Source: Chloroflexota bacterium (GTDB lineage: Bacteria; Chloroflexota; Dehalococcoidia; Lucifugimonadales; UBA3495). From it: a stretch of 64,000 nt of DNA. Below, piece after piece: positions 37,608 to 46,729 of the stretch. The stretch lies in the NCBI GenBank assembly GCA_028875055.1, contig JAPPGG010000064.1, forward strand, positions 37,592 to 101,591, written 5' to 3'. The notes beneath the pieces are model-generated. The model was not told where the DNA came from. It made no database searches and was given only the letters and a program-made list of their open reading frames with translations. A program made the position numbers and the translations under genes. Each line of letters starts with the position of its first letter. Position 1 is the first letter of the stretch.

Positions 37608-39734
37608 CTACGGCGGCGTGGCCTGGCCAGAGTTGTCCATGCCCCAGCAGGCGACGGTGCCGTTGGTCGTCACTCCACATGTATGTCTCGATCCGGCACT
37701 GACGGACACAAACTCCCCCTCCGGCGGTGCGTCCCGGGCGGAGCGATCATCGCCCCAGCAGGCCACGGTGCCATCTGTCCTCACCCCGCATGCGTAGCCG
37801 CTCCCGGCGCTGACAGAAGCGAACTCCCCTTCCGGCGGCGTGGCCTGGCCAGTGCGATTGCTGCCCCAGCAGACGACGGTGCCGTCCGTCCTCACCCCGC
37901 AGGTGTGGCTCCCCCCGGCACTGACGGAGGCGAACTCTCCCTCCGGCGGCGTGGCCTGGCCAGAGTTGTCATAGCCCCAGCAGGCCACCGAGTCGTCCGT
38001 CATCACCCCGCAGGTGTAGCCGCTCCCGGCGCTGACAGAAGCGAAGTCCCCCTCCGGAGGCGTGGCCTCGCCAGTGCGATTGCTGCCCCAGCAGACGACG
38101 GTGCCGTTGGTCGTCACCCCGCAGGTGTGTTCCCCACCGGCGCTGACGGAGGCGAACTCCCTCTCCGGCGACCTGGCCTTGCCATAGTCATCATTGCCCC
38201 AGCAGGCCACCGAGTCGTCCGTCATCACCCCGCAGGTGTGGTGCCCACCGGCACTGATGGAGGCGAATTCCCCCCCTGACGGCGTGGACTCGCCACCGCG
38301 ATTATCGCCCCAGCAGACGACGGTGCCGTCCGTCCTCACCCCGCAAGTGTGGTCTCCTCCTGCGCTGACCGAGGCGAACCCAAATCTGTCTGCCGCTATC
38401 GGTGTGGGATTGCCCGGCTCTTCGGTGGACACTGTTGCTGGGGCCAACAAGGTAGATCTCCCGTTTCCTGGTGGCGTTGCCTGACCGGTGCTGTTATGCC
38501 CCCAGCAAACGGCGGAGCCATTGCTCTTGACTCCACAAGCATGGAAGGCACCGACGCTAACTGATGTAAAAGAGCCGCTGGGAGGTGTGGACCGGCCATC
38601 GCCATTATCTCCCCAGCAGACGATGGAGCCATCGGTCTTGACGCCGCAGGCGTGTAACCCGCCGACACTCACAGAGGTGAAGAGGCCATCAGGCGGTGTG
38701 GACTGACCTTCGCGATTGTCGCCCCAGCAGACTACAGTGCCGCCAGCTTTCACTCCACAGGTTTGGTCGCCTCCAGCAGCTAGTGAGGAGAATTCACCTT
38801 CAGGAGGTGTAGTTTCTCCCATGATGTCGCTACCGGTGCAAACGACGGAACCATCAATCCCTAACCAGCAGGTATGGAAAGCGGAAGAACTGACTGAAAC
38901 ATATGATCCCTCTGGCGGTGTGGCCTCTCCATAGTCATTTCTGCCCCAGCAGATGGCAGAACCGTCTACTTTCACCCCGCATGTATGTCCACTGCCCACA
39001 CTGACATGTGCAAAGGAGCCGTCCGGCGGAGTGGCTTGCCCATATTCATCAAAGCCCCAGCAGACGACGGATCCGCCAGGAATCACACCGCAATTGTGAC
39101 CAGGGCCCACGCTGATCGATTCGAATGGACCTGGGGGCGGTGCGGCTCGACCATGCTCGTTATCACCCCAACACACGACGGACTGATCTACTGTGACACC
39201 ACAGGAATGCGCCATGCCTCCGCTGACGGAAGTGAAATGTAGGGGAACATTGAGGGCATTAGGAGTAGAACTGGCTCTGCCGGCCCGTGAAATGCCGCTT
39301 GCTGTAGGCTCAGGTGAATTCGTGAAAATACTGGTCAGGGATGCTAGTACCGGCTCACCGTGAGTGCCCTCTTGGTACACATTGGCGGTGTATTGTCCAG
39401 GTTCGGTGAAAGTCCAATTTGAAAGTCCCCTTCCCTCAACGTCCAAGGCGACGTTACCGCCGCCGATTCCGCTGCCATCCTTGTACCAACGGACATACAC
39501 TTGGGAATTGGGTGGTCCAGAGACTATGTAGCCGTAACGAGTGCCGACCTCCACCAAGGTCGGTCCTGATATGCTGTAATTGGCATTCTGCCGATTGGAA
39601 GTGCCCTCTGGTTGGGACAGCGTGCAGGCAAATATCCCCAACAGAGCCATAGCCCCGGCCAACACCAGAAGGACTTTCTTGGCGCCATCCTTCATAGCCG
39701 AAGTCCTGCCTTTTTTGGCATAACCAGTTGCCAT
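37608..39734 (-). CDS. RCC1-like repeat lipoprotein
   Basis: A 708-residue surface protein from ATG 39734 (ATG 39695 is an alternative; both keep the signal). The lipobox LGIFAC places the lipid cysteine at residue 37. An immunoglobulin-like segment follows (NSQVYVRWYKDGSG, then GQYTANVY), then about thirteen 36-38-residue RCC1-like repeats of the form FxSVSAGxxHTCGVxxDGxVVCWGxNxxGQATPPEG. Each repeat has two cysteines that may pair outside the cell. RCC1 repeats fold as beta-propellers, often for protein contacts. The last repeats are the most alike, suggesting recent tandem expansion. Confidence 0.85.
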   Translation of the reverse strand: MATGYAKKGRTSAMKDGAKKVLLVLAGAMALLGIFACTLSQPEGTSNRQNANYSISGPTLVEVGTRYGYIVSGPPNSQVYVRWYKDGSGIGGGNVALDVEGRGLSNWTFTEPGQYTANVYQEGTHGEPVLASLTSIFTNSPEPTASGISRAGRASSTPNALNVPLHFTSVSGGMAHSCGVTVDQSVVCWGDNEHGRAAPPPGPFESISVGPGHNCGVIPGGSVVCWGFDEYGQATPPDGSFAHVSVGSGHTCGVKVDGSAICWGRNDYGEATPPEGSYVSVSSSAFHTCWLGIDGSVVCTGSDIMGETTPPEGEFSSLAAGGDQTCGVKAGGTVVCWGDNREGQSTPPDGLFTSVSVGGLHACGVKTDGSIVCWGDNGDGRSTPPSGSFTSVSVGAFHACGVKSNGSAVCWGHNSTGQATPPGNGRSTLLAPATVSTEEPGNPTPIAADRFGFASVSAGGDHTCGVRTDGTVVCWGDNRGGESTPSGGEFASISAGGHHTCGVMTDDSVACWGNDDYGKARSPEREFASVSAGGEHTCGVTTNGTVVCWGSNRTGEATPPEGDFASVSAGSGYTCGVMTDDSVACWGYDNSGQATPPEGEFASVSAGGSHTCGVRTDGTVVCWGSNRTGQATPPEGEFASVSAGSGYACGVRTDGTVACWGDDRSARDAPPEGEFVSVSAGSRHTCGVTTNGTVACWGMDNSGQATPP

Positions 39735-40118
39735 GCGTAGGTTTATGTCCTCCGAAGCAGTTCCAGCCAATAGGGTGACTGCCGGTGGACGTTCCGGGGG
39801 CCAACGTGTGGGTTCCTAGTGCTTTTATGATGAAACGTTCATTATCACTCCGTATCGGAGTATATTGGTGCAGATATACCGGGTCAAGAATCCCGAGTTA
39901 CTCAATCTTCTAGGACTCCCCAGGGTATTGGGTCTTTCCCGGAAAAGTCTGTGGCCTCTTGCCGAGACGGGAACTTGGAGTAATACGAATGGAAGCAGAG
40001 GTCACGCGATGGATTATCATTTTGCTGGGTGCTGTCAGCATTTCCATGGGTCTGGGGACGCGGCTTACCAAGACGGACTGCGCCCGTGACATGGGTGCGG
40101 TGACCGCCTATACTTCCG
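39735..40118. other. Gap leading into an IS graveyard
   Basis: No gene supportable. Confidence 0.4.
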
Positions 40119-40262
40119 CGGGACAGTGTTGGCGAAGTGGGTCAGGACCGCCGCGTCCAGAGCGTCAGTCTTGGGCAGCGTCCCGGTGGCTCTGGCGAAA
40201 TCCCGAACCTGGCGGGGGGGGTTGACTACTACCACTGGCAGCGCCGCAGTTGCCTGGGCTGC
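40119..40262 (-). pseudogene. IS110-family transposase, internal fragment
   Basis: AAQATAALPVVVVNP then RQVRDFARATGTLPKTDALD then VLTHFA is the conserved IS110 segment following the LEATGG motif. Neither the N-terminal RuvC-like start nor the C-terminal serine domain is present. Confidence 0.75.
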
Positions 40263-40268
40263 AACAAT

Positions 40269-40293
40269 GGTACTGTCTATGGTCAAGTCAGGC
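40269..40293 (+). repeat. att-like repeat, half copy D
   Basis: ggtactgtctatggtcaagt plus caggc equals the left arm of copies B and C with one change. After that it diverges. It lies between the IS110 and IS630 fragments. Confidence 0.5.
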
Positions 40294-40300
40294 TCCGAAG

Positions 40301-40402
40301 GCCCGGCGCATAGCAAGGCATCTGGAGTTCCACCGCACGCCGAAGCATGATAGCTGGCTGAACATGGCGGAGATCGAGTTCAGCGCGCTGGGTCGGAGCA
40401 GG
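40301..40402 (+). pseudogene. IS630-family transposase, C-terminal fragment
   Basis: ARRIARHLEFHRTPKHDSWL then NMAEIEFSALGR is the strongly conserved segment around the last catalytic glutamate of IS630 transposases. Only about 34 codons remain. Confidence 0.75.
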
Positions 40403-40553
40403 TCGAACAGGTCGTGGCCACCAGGCCCAGGCCGGCGAGTTTCGCCAGCCTGGGCCGCAGGGTGGTTGCGGGAATCTGGCTGAAGACGGAGAGTTCCTCC
40501 CTGGTGGCCAGAGGCGCGGCGCCGGCGTTGCTGGGGTCATTGTCTTCATTCAC
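40380..40553 (-). pseudogene. 5' fragment of a replication-relaxation gene
   Basis: GTG at 40553, preceded by GGAAGGAAC, opens a 57-codon frame containing REELSVFSQIPATTLRPRLA then KLAGLGLVATT. This parallels VDELARFGRIPATTLRERLD then RLAERGLVDTV of the gene at 27059. Similarity stops at the junction with the IS630 fragment, so the rest was lost by that insertion. Confidence 0.55.
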
Positions 40554-40672
40554 GTTCCTTCCGGAATGATGCCAGTTGTCTCTCCGACCTGATGCACGAT
40601 GTTGAAACCGCTCCGGAGTCCATTACTTAGCTTTTCAGCCCGCGTAGCCTCTCACGATCAGTGCGTACTCCC

Positions 40673-40709
40673 TTGACAAGCCGTTAACCCAATGATAACG
40701 TTGTGTTAT
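40673..40709 (+). promoter_or_regulatory. Leaderless promoter and operator of the DUF6932 operon
   Basis: TTGACA (40673-40678), a 17-base spacer and TAACGT (40696-40701) lie just before the ATG at 40708. A perfect inverted repeat ATAAC-gttgt-GTTAT (40695-40709) covers the -10 box and the start codon, a fitting site for the XRE protein of the operon. No ribosome site is present. Confidence 0.6.
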
Positions 40710-41148
40710 GATACCAGCGTTCGACGAAAATGGCCTGCTGCCTCCGGGGATCCATTGGGTTTCGTGGGAGGAAGTCGCCGACAGATTCGGACGCACAGCG
40801 TGGCGGCGCCTGCTGGTGGCGGGCTTGAGAACCGCGATGGAGAACCTGAAAGACGCGGGTTGTCGGACCATCTATGTGGATGGAAGTCTCGTGACGGCCA
40901 AGGAAGCCCCCAACGATTTCGACGCTTGCTGGGAGGAGGCGGGGGTTGATCCCGTGATCCTTGACCCTGTTCTTTTGACCTTTGACCCCGGCAGGACGAC
41001 CCAGAAGGTCAAGTATCTGGGTGAATTGTTTCCGGCCTCCGCGATTGCGAACACGGACGGGTTTTCGTTCCTGGAGTTCTTTCAGACGGATAGAGAGACC
41101 GGACGGCGGAAGGGCATCATTGCCATCGACTTGGGAGGATTGGAATGA
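40708..41148 (+). CDS. DUF6932-like (nucleotidyltransferase-like) protein
   Basis: A 146-residue protein starting MIPAFDENGLLPPGIHWVSW, with IYVDGSLVTAKEAPNDFDAC. The GSxxT...NDxD pattern resembles a minimal nucleotidyltransferase site and is the signature I recall for DUF6932. Its stop overlaps the start of an XRE gene (ATGA), as in toxin-antitoxin pairs. A toxin-like nucleotidyltransferase is plausible but unproven. The gene seems to be translated from a leaderless message. Confidence 0.7.
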   Translation: MIPAFDENGLLPPGIHWVSWEEVADRFGRTAWRRLLVAGLRTAMENLKDAGCRTIYVDGSLVTAKEAPNDFDACWEEAGVDPVILDPVLLTFDPGRTTQKVKYLGELFPASAIANTDGFSFLEFFQTDRETGRRKGIIAIDLGGLE

Positions 41149-41579
41149 TCAAGAACGAAAGGCAATACCGGATAACCAGGGCGCAGGCAGCCAGGTTCTC
41201 CGATGCCCTGGAAAAGCTTCGGCAACTCCCGGATCCCGGACTACACCCGATGATTGCCAAAGCCCAGGAGGACGCGCTTAGAAGTCAACTGGGGGATTTG
41301 GAGAATGAGTTGCGCGAGTATGAGTCCCTCAAGTCCGGTGATTTTCCTATAGAATCGCTCAAGGCAGTGAGCGAAGTCCCTTCGGTGCTCATCAAGGCAC
41401 GGATCGCCACGGGTTTGAGCCAGAGGGACTTGGCCGAAAGGGTTGGACTGAAGGAGCAGCAGATTCAGCGGTACGAGGCCACCGACTACGCTACTGCTAA
41501 TCTGGCCCGGATCATGGAAGTAGTCAGCGCATTGGGCACGGCAGTCGAGGGGCCGGCATCAGAGGCGGGAACGCGTTGA
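41145..41579 (+). CDS. XRE-family HTH antitoxin/regulator
   Basis: A 144-residue protein: an N-terminal helical part (RITRAQAARFSDALEKL) and a C-terminal helix-turn-helix (IATGLSQRDLAERVGLKEQQ IQRYE). GGGAGG lies seven bases before the ATG. Coupled to the preceding gene, it probably neutralises it and represses the palindrome at 40695. The methyltransferase gene begins 13 bases later. Confidence 0.8.
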   Translation: MIKNERQYRITRAQAARFSDALEKLRQLPDPGLHPMIAKAQEDALRSQLGDLENELREYESLKSGDFPIESLKAVSEVPSVLIKARIATGLSQRDLAERVGLKEQQIQRYEATDYATANLARIMEVVSALGTAVEGPASEAGTR

Positions 41580-41592
41580 TCCAGGACATTCA

Positions 41593-44505
41593 ATGGTATT
41601 CGCCATGACCACGCAACAACCCAGGCACAGCGAACCCAGCGTCAACAACCAGCTTGGGGACTTGCTCCGCGAGATGCTGTTCGGCTGCCAGGTGCGTTCG
41701 GAAAACACCCAACTGGTGGCGGGACGCCCCGGTCTCCAGTTGGACAACCTGATCACCGCCCCGGGACGTGCCCCGGTTGTTGTGGAGGCGGAGTACGAGG
41801 CGCTGGGAACCGCCGAAGGCGACGCCGCCGGACGCCTGGGACTTCCGGTGATTGGAGAAACTCACCCCATCGAGGCGGCCATCGCCCTGCGTTACCCGGA
41901 CTCGGTACGTTTTGCCGACAACCTGCGCCCGGCGTTGGCCGGTGCCCGTCTTTCCTATGCAGTGTTGTATCAGGACGGCAGCCGCTTTCCTGAATCCGGT
42001 TGGCTGCGCGGGGGAGTGTCGGACCTGGCCGACCTCATTCGTCTGGTATCCGTTCCCCAGAAGGCCGTGGACGCCGCCGCGGACGCCCTCCAGCAAGGCA
42101 TCGAACGAGCCGCCGACATCCTGGGTGAGATGGCGCAGACCCGGCCCAACATCACGCCGGCCATCGCCGGGCTCCTGGGCATGTCCGACGTTCCGCAGAC
42201 GCGGCGCATGGCCGGCGCCATCCTGGGCAACGCCCTCGTGTTCCACCAGCGCATTGCCGGTATGCACGACAGCATAAGACCGCTGCGGCTGGTTTGCGGT
42301 CCCGATGTTCCCAATCCTCAAAGCGCTACCCTGGACGCCTGGAAAGAAATACTCGACATCAACTACTGGGCGATCTTTGCCATTGCCCGCGACATTCTGA
42401 CCCAGTTGCCTGACGCCTATGCCGCGCGCATCCTCACGGAACTCCGGGAGACGGCCCAAAATTTCGACGCCGCCGGTGTTGACCACGCCCACGACCTGAC
42501 CGGCCAGATATTCCAGCGTCTCATCGCAGACCGTAAGTACCTGGCCACGTTCTACACCCGCCCGGCGTCGGCGGCGCTACTGGCCCGGATGGCTATGAGC
42601 AAACTGGAGGGCGTGGACTGGAGCGACGCATCCGCTATCGGCAAGTTGCGTGTTGGCGACTTCGCCTGCGGCACGGGGGCGTTGCTGTCGGCAGTGTACG
42701 AGCAGGTCGCGGCCCGCCATTCCAACGCCGGGGGCGCCCCGGCGCGGCTACACCGGGCCATGATGGAGGAGGTGCTCTACGGTTGCGACGTAATGCCCTC
42801 GGCCATCCACATCACCGGCTCCACGCTGTCGGGTATGCAACCCAGCGTCGGATTCAATCAGTCCCGCCTATACACCATGGCCTATGGCCGCCAGAGCGAC
42901 GGCAGCGTCCAAATCGGCTCGTTGGAATTACTCCTGCCTTCGGAGGTGATGACGCTGTTCAACACTAACGACCCGGCGTTGCGCACCGGCAGCGTTGGTG
43001 AGGAGACTGCTGCACAAGTCAACGTTGACATCCCCGACGCCGGGTTTGACCTGGTGATCATGAACCCGCCGTTCACCCGCGCCACCAACCACGAGGGCGC
43101 CCACGCCGACGTAACCAACCCGGCATTCGCCGCCTTTGACGCAACCGAAGCGGACCAGACCGCCATGGGCGAGCGGATAAACCAACTGGGCAAGGACACC
43201 TGCTATCACGGCAACGCGGGTATCGCCTCGGCGTTTGCGGCGCTGGCCCACCGGAAGCTCAAACCGGGCGGCGTTCTGGCCCTGGTGCTGCCGCTGTCCG
43301 CCGCCGCCGGTTTATCGTGGCAGGACTTCCGCCAACTGTTGGCGCAGGAATACTCGGATTTGGAAGTTGTCAGCATCGCGGCCAACGGCAACGAAATGTC
43401 CTTTTCCTCCGATACCGGCATGGCCGAATGCCTGGTAGTGGCCCGCAAGAACTCAAAGGAGGGAGTGGAGCAGGTTCCGGCGCGGTTTGCCTCCTTGACC
43501 CGGCGCCCGCCGAGTTTCGCACACGCAGCGACCCTTGCCGGAAATGTCACAGGCATACGGAACCCTCGCGGAATTGACGATGGTCCCTATGGTGGCTCTC
43601 CCCTATCTATAGGCGACGAATCCGCAGGAGAGTTGCTTGCCGGGCCAGTTGATAACGACCATTGGAGCGGGGTACGCCTGCTGGACGGCTCATTGGCTCA
43701 AACCGCACACGCTTTGACACAATCAAAGCTGTGGCTGCCGGGCCAGCCAAGCCCCATGCCGCTGCCCGTCGCCCATTTGGGCGAAGTGGGCAAACTCGGT
43801 CTGGTTCACCGAGACATCACTGGCCCAGCGCCGAGAGGTCCCTTCGACAAGGTTGCGCCCAGCGCTACGGCGACCTATCCAGCTCTGTGGAACCACGACG
43901 CCAAGCAGGAAATCAGGATCATTTGCGAGCCGGACTCGCAACTGCGCGTGCGGCAAGGGATGGAAGAAAAAGCAGCGATGGTCTGGGCCACCGCCAGCCG
44001 CGCACATCTGAACCTTGATTTTACTTTTGGCTCACAAGCGCTTTCGGTAGCATTCACCAGCCAACCGTCGGCGGGCGGCAGGGTATGGCCCAACGTAACA
44101 TTTCAAGATGATCGCTTTGACTATGCCTTCGCAATCTGGGGCAACAGTACCTTGGGGCTGCTGTCTCATTGGTGGCACTCGAGCCGACAGCAATCCAGCA
44201 AGGCGAATATGACCATCCGCTCAGCCGAAAACCTCCTTGTCTTCGATTTGAGAAACCTTAGCGAAGCGCAGCTGGAGACCGTCAAAGCGATCTTCGACGG
44301 GTTCCACGAGCTGGAGTTGCAACCAGCATATCTGGCCGACGCCGACCCCAACCGCGCCCTTCTGGATAGGCGGGTGGTCTGCGACCTGCTGGGCTTTGAT
44401 GGCGAAGTATATCGGGCTGTGCGACACCTGGCTGCGAAGTGGTGCGCCGAGCCGTCAGTCCATGGTGGCAAGCGACGACCCACGAATGCTCGCTACGTGG
44501 AGTGA
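41593..44505 (+). CDS. N6-adenine DNA methyltransferase, 970 aa
   Basis: SAM motif VGDFACGTGALL at about 354-365 and catalytic NPPF at about 491-494 (class gamma). The N-terminal 100 residues resemble a nuclease fold (QLDNLITAP and VVVEAEYE), but the usual lysine is a glutamate (Glu67), so cleavage is doubtful. Residues after 600 form a target-recognition and C-terminal region. The methyltransferase part is related to that of the 1810-residue enzyme at 54925 (FYTRP/FFTRP before motif I). It is third in an operon with DUF6932 and XRE genes. An eroded relative lies at 2160. It has no restriction partner of its own in the operon. Confidence 0.85.
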   Translation: MVFAMTTQQPRHSEPSVNNQLGDLLREMLFGCQVRSENTQLVAGRPGLQLDNLITAPGRAPVVVEAEYEALGTAEGDAAGRLGLPVIGETHPIEAAIALRYPDSVRFADNLRPALAGARLSYAVLYQDGSRFPESGWLRGGVSDLADLIRLVSVPQKAVDAAADALQQGIERAADILGEMAQTRPNITPAIAGLLGMSDVPQTRRMAGAILGNALVFHQRIAGMHDSIRPLRLVCGPDVPNPQSATLDAWKEILDINYWAIFAIARDILTQLPDAYAARILTELRETAQNFDAAGVDHAHDLTGQIFQRLIADRKYLATFYTRPASAALLARMAMSKLEGVDWSDASAIGKLRVGDFACGTGALLSAVYEQVAARHSNAGGAPARLHRAMMEEVLYGCDVMPSAIHITGSTLSGMQPSVGFNQSRLYTMAYGRQSDGSVQIGSLELLLPSEVMTLFNTNDPALRTGSVGEETAAQVNVDIPDAGFDLVIMNPPFTRATNHEGAHADVTNPAFAAFDATEADQTAMGERINQLGKDTCYHGNAGIASAFAALAHRKLKPGGVLALVLPLSAAAGLSWQDFRQLLAQEYSDLEVVSIAANGNEMSFSSDTGMAECLVVARKNSKEGVEQVPARFASLTRRPPSFAHAATLAGNVTGIRNPRGIDDGPYGGSPLSIGDESAGELLAGPVDNDHWSGVRLLDGSLAQTAHALTQSKLWLPGQPSPMPLPVAHLGEVGKLGLVHRDITGPAPRGPFDKVAPSATATYPALWNHDAKQEIRIICEPDSQLRVRQGMEEKAAMVWATASRAHLNLDFTFGSQALSVAFTSQPSAGGRVWPNVTFQDDRFDYAFAIWGNSTLGLLSHWWHSSRQQSSKANMTIRSAENLLVFDLRNLSEAQLETVKAIFDGFHELELQPAYLADADPNRALLDRRVVCDLLGFDGEVYRAVRHLAAKWCAEPSVHGGKRRPTNARYVE

Positions 44506-44517
44506 GATTACCGTCCT

Positions 44518-44706
44518 CTATGGGCTATGGGCGGCTGTGAAGTCCATGTGCGGATAGAGTTTTCCGGCCAAGGGTTGCCATATTTGCTGATCAATACTGG
44601 ACAGTCCAGGGAATGCACGCCAGCCACGGGTTTCGGAGAATCTCTCCGGCAGATGCGCTGTGTGGCAACAGTAGTCAGGTAGTCCGACCTCTCTCACATC
44701 CCGCAT
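44518..44706 (-). CDS. Doubtful small hypothetical protein
   Basis: A 62-residue minus-strand frame (MRDVREVGLPDYCCH...) convergent with the methyltransferase. Its composition is protein-like, but no ribosome site or family is seen; it could be a fragment. The rest of the 44506-44888 gap holds nothing clear. Confidence 0.2.
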   Translation of the reverse strand: MRDVREVGLPDYCCHTAHLPERFSETRGWRAFPGLSSIDQQIWQPLAGKLYPHMDFTAAHSP

Positions 44707-44888
44707 CCACTATAGGCCCTTGCCCGGGTCATCGTACTTTGCCATAATCGGCCCAACTTGTTCAGAAGGTTCCCACTGTGTTGGACTGTCCGGCAAGGTC
44801 GTGGCTGATCTGAGAATGGCCCAAGAATGGGCCGGCGATAAGCTGGCTGGCATTTGACGGTGACCGGGTTGTACAGGAGGTGGCAGGC

Positions 44889-45032
44889 ATGGAAGCGTTC
44901 CTGGCGCTGGTCGTGATTGTGGCCTTGGGTGGGCTTTGGTTGTGGTGGAGAAGGCGTCAACGGCGAGGTGAGCCGGAGAGGTTGGCGGTGCGGGTGGAAG
45001 TCGAGTTTGTCGAGGGTAGCGGGGACGATTAG
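44889..45032 (+). CDS. Short TM segment in frame with the exonuclease, ended by amber TAG
   Basis: ATG 44889 with AGGAGG eight bases upstream encodes 47 residues: a membrane helix (AFLALVVIVALGGLWLWW), a basic stretch, and an acidic end VEGSGDD. It then meets TAG at 45030-45032. The same frame continues DDEYEVLATNR into the exonuclease without another stop. A single G-to-T change of GAG would explain the TAG, restoring an acidic run. Either this is the broken N-terminus of one membrane-tethered protein, or readthrough or reinitiation joins the two. Confidence 0.55.
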   Translation: MEAFLALVVIVALGGLWLWWRRRQRRGEPERLAVRVEVEFVEGSGDD

Positions 45033-45047
45033 GACGACGAGTACGAG

Positions 45048-45851
45048 GTGCTGGCCACGAACCGGTCGCAGTCCAGCGACCGGGAGTACCAGTTGCTGAA
45101 GAACGTGGACACCCTGGAGGTGGTCTGCACGTGTCCGGGGTTTACCTACACGACGGAGGAGGGGTGTATTCACACCACCGCTTGGATCGCTGAGAATCCG
45201 CTGAACGAGGATGGGGACCCGGTGGAACTGGGGCTGCCGGTGCGAGGACTACAGACCGGTAGGGATGGGGTGGTGCGGGAGAGAAAGTCGGAGGAACTGA
45301 CCAAGGCGGAGGCCCAGAATATGCTTGCCAGCTTGTCCGAAAAGAACTTCGTGGTTTTGGACACTGAGACGACGGGCTTGTCGGGAAAGTCTAAGGTGCT
45401 GGAGGTAGCGGTGCTCGACCGGGACGGGAATGTTTTGGTGGACACACTGGTCAACCCTGGCAGGTCTATGATCACAGCCGGAGCCCGGGAGGTGCATGGG
45501 ATAACCCGGGACGATGTGCGAGACAAGGCAGAATTCCCGGAGGTGTGGCTGGAACTCGGACCGGTATTGCGGGACGCGGATTTGGTGCTGTCCTACAACA
45601 TGGACTTTGATATGAGGATGATGCTGCAATCACTGGATGATGAGGGGAAGAGGCAGTTGCTGGAGGAGGTGGAGACAGCGTGCATCATGCGTCTGTACAG
45701 CGGGACGTCGGGTGGAAGGGAAGGGAATGCCTGGAAGAGTCTGGACAAGGCTCTGGCAGAAAATGGTCTGAGTCCGGTGGAGGGGAGGCATCGGGCGCGC
45801 GCAGACTGTAGCTGTGCATATCGGCTTCTGCGGCACATGATGGGTGGGTGA
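45048..45851 (+). CDS. SWIM zinc finger-DnaQ-type 3'-5' exonuclease
   Basis: The 267-residue part after the amber codon, starting at GTG 45048 if initiated separately. A SWIM-type zinc motif CxCx10CxH (CTCPGF...GCIHTTAW) lies at about 27-42. A DEDDh exonuclease domain follows: VVLDTETTGL (exo I), YNMDFDMRM (exo II), HRARADCS (exo III). It should remove nucleotides from DNA or RNA 3' ends. No strong ribosome site lies before the GTG, which favours a longer ancestral protein beginning at 44889. First gene of a plus-strand cluster of unknowns. Confidence 0.8.
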   Translation: MLATNRSQSSDREYQLLKNVDTLEVVCTCPGFTYTTEEGCIHTTAWIAENPLNEDGDPVELGLPVRGLQTGRDGVVRERKSEELTKAEAQNMLASLSEKNFVVLDTETTGLSGKSKVLEVAVLDRDGNVLVDTLVNPGRSMITAGAREVHGITRDDVRDKAEFPEVWLELGPVLRDADLVLSYNMDFDMRMMLQSLDDEGKRQLLEEVETACIMRLYSGTSGGREGNAWKSLDKALAENGLSPVEGRHRARADCSCAYRLLRHMMGG

Positions 45852-46025
45852 ATCTGGTGGGAAGTATACCTTGAATCAAGGTGGCCTGGCAGGGAGTGTT
45901 TGCAATCCCTTCAAGAAGGGTGATTTGTGCATGGGCGCGTTGATTGATGCCAAGATTTCGCACTCACCCTTTCCCTACATTAGGGGAGGGGATTTTATGA
46001 TGGTTGCTACCTTCCTGTTTGAGAT

Positions 46026-46718
46026 ATGGAAACAAGACTCAGAGCGGCGCTTGAGGCGGTAGCCAGCCACTGGCTACCCAGGGTGGCATGGTTCCTTTTC
46101 GCGGCATTACTGCTCGGGACCGCGGCAATTGGACTGACGCAGAACGCGTACATTTGGCTGGGAGAGACGCCGCCCATGGGCCTGGCTTCCATCGACGTTT
46201 GGAAGACAGGGACAGTGATAGGAACGGCGGGAACGGCAACAGCGCTCCTTGCCACTCTGTACGTCGCCCAGAGGAACTACCTTCGGGGCAGGGAACACAT
46301 ACCCCATCTCACAATGTCACTGTCGGTGGAAAGAGTCCCAGTGAGCAGGAGGTTCGACGTAATTGTCGCATCACTGGAGGCGAAGAATACCGGCAGCGGC
46401 CTATGCATGGTGAACGAAGTGAACTGGATGGTCGTAGTCGTGTCGCCTTACGACGACGACACCGTAGAGCAGATGGTAAATGAATTCGAGGGCGACACCC
46501 ATCCAACTCAGGAAGAGGAGTTCCCTTGGCACGAAGTCGCGACGAGACCAGTCGCGGTTGATCTCCTTATAGAACCGGGAGAAACGGAGCAGTTGACCCA
46601 GGAACTCGTGATAGAATCGGAAGTAGGAGCAACCATCACATCGGTGTACGTGGTGAACGCCTCTGTTCCCAAACTCACCGACGGATGGTACCGGAGAGCC
46701 AGCCACATTCCAGCGTAG
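46026..46718 (+). CDS. Membrane protein, two TM segments
   Basis: A 230-residue protein with two N-terminal membrane helices (VAWFLFAALLLGTAAIGL and GTVIGTAGTATALLATLYVA), then a soluble beta-rich domain of about 140 residues. The layout (helix pair, YVAQRNYLRGREH, then LEAKNTGSG) is common in small hypothetical membrane proteins near stress or defence genes. No enzyme motif. The next gene starts 11 bases downstream. Confidence 0.65.
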   Translation: METRLRAALEAVASHWLPRVAWFLFAALLLGTAAIGLTQNAYIWLGETPPMGLASIDVWKTGTVIGTAGTATALLATLYVAQRNYLRGREHIPHLTMSLSVERVPVSRRFDVIVASLEAKNTGSGLCMVNEVNWMVVVVSPYDDDTVEQMVNEFEGDTHPTQEEEFPWHEVATRPVAVDLLIEPGETEQLTQELVIESEVGATITSVYVVNASVPKLTDGWYRRASHIPA

Positions 46719-46729
46719 GAGCAGACAGC

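Noticed and set aside
37590..38279. 229-codon plus-strand frame with internal repeats
   Set aside because: The repeats are the antisense of the RCC1-type repeats, not a separate repeat protein.
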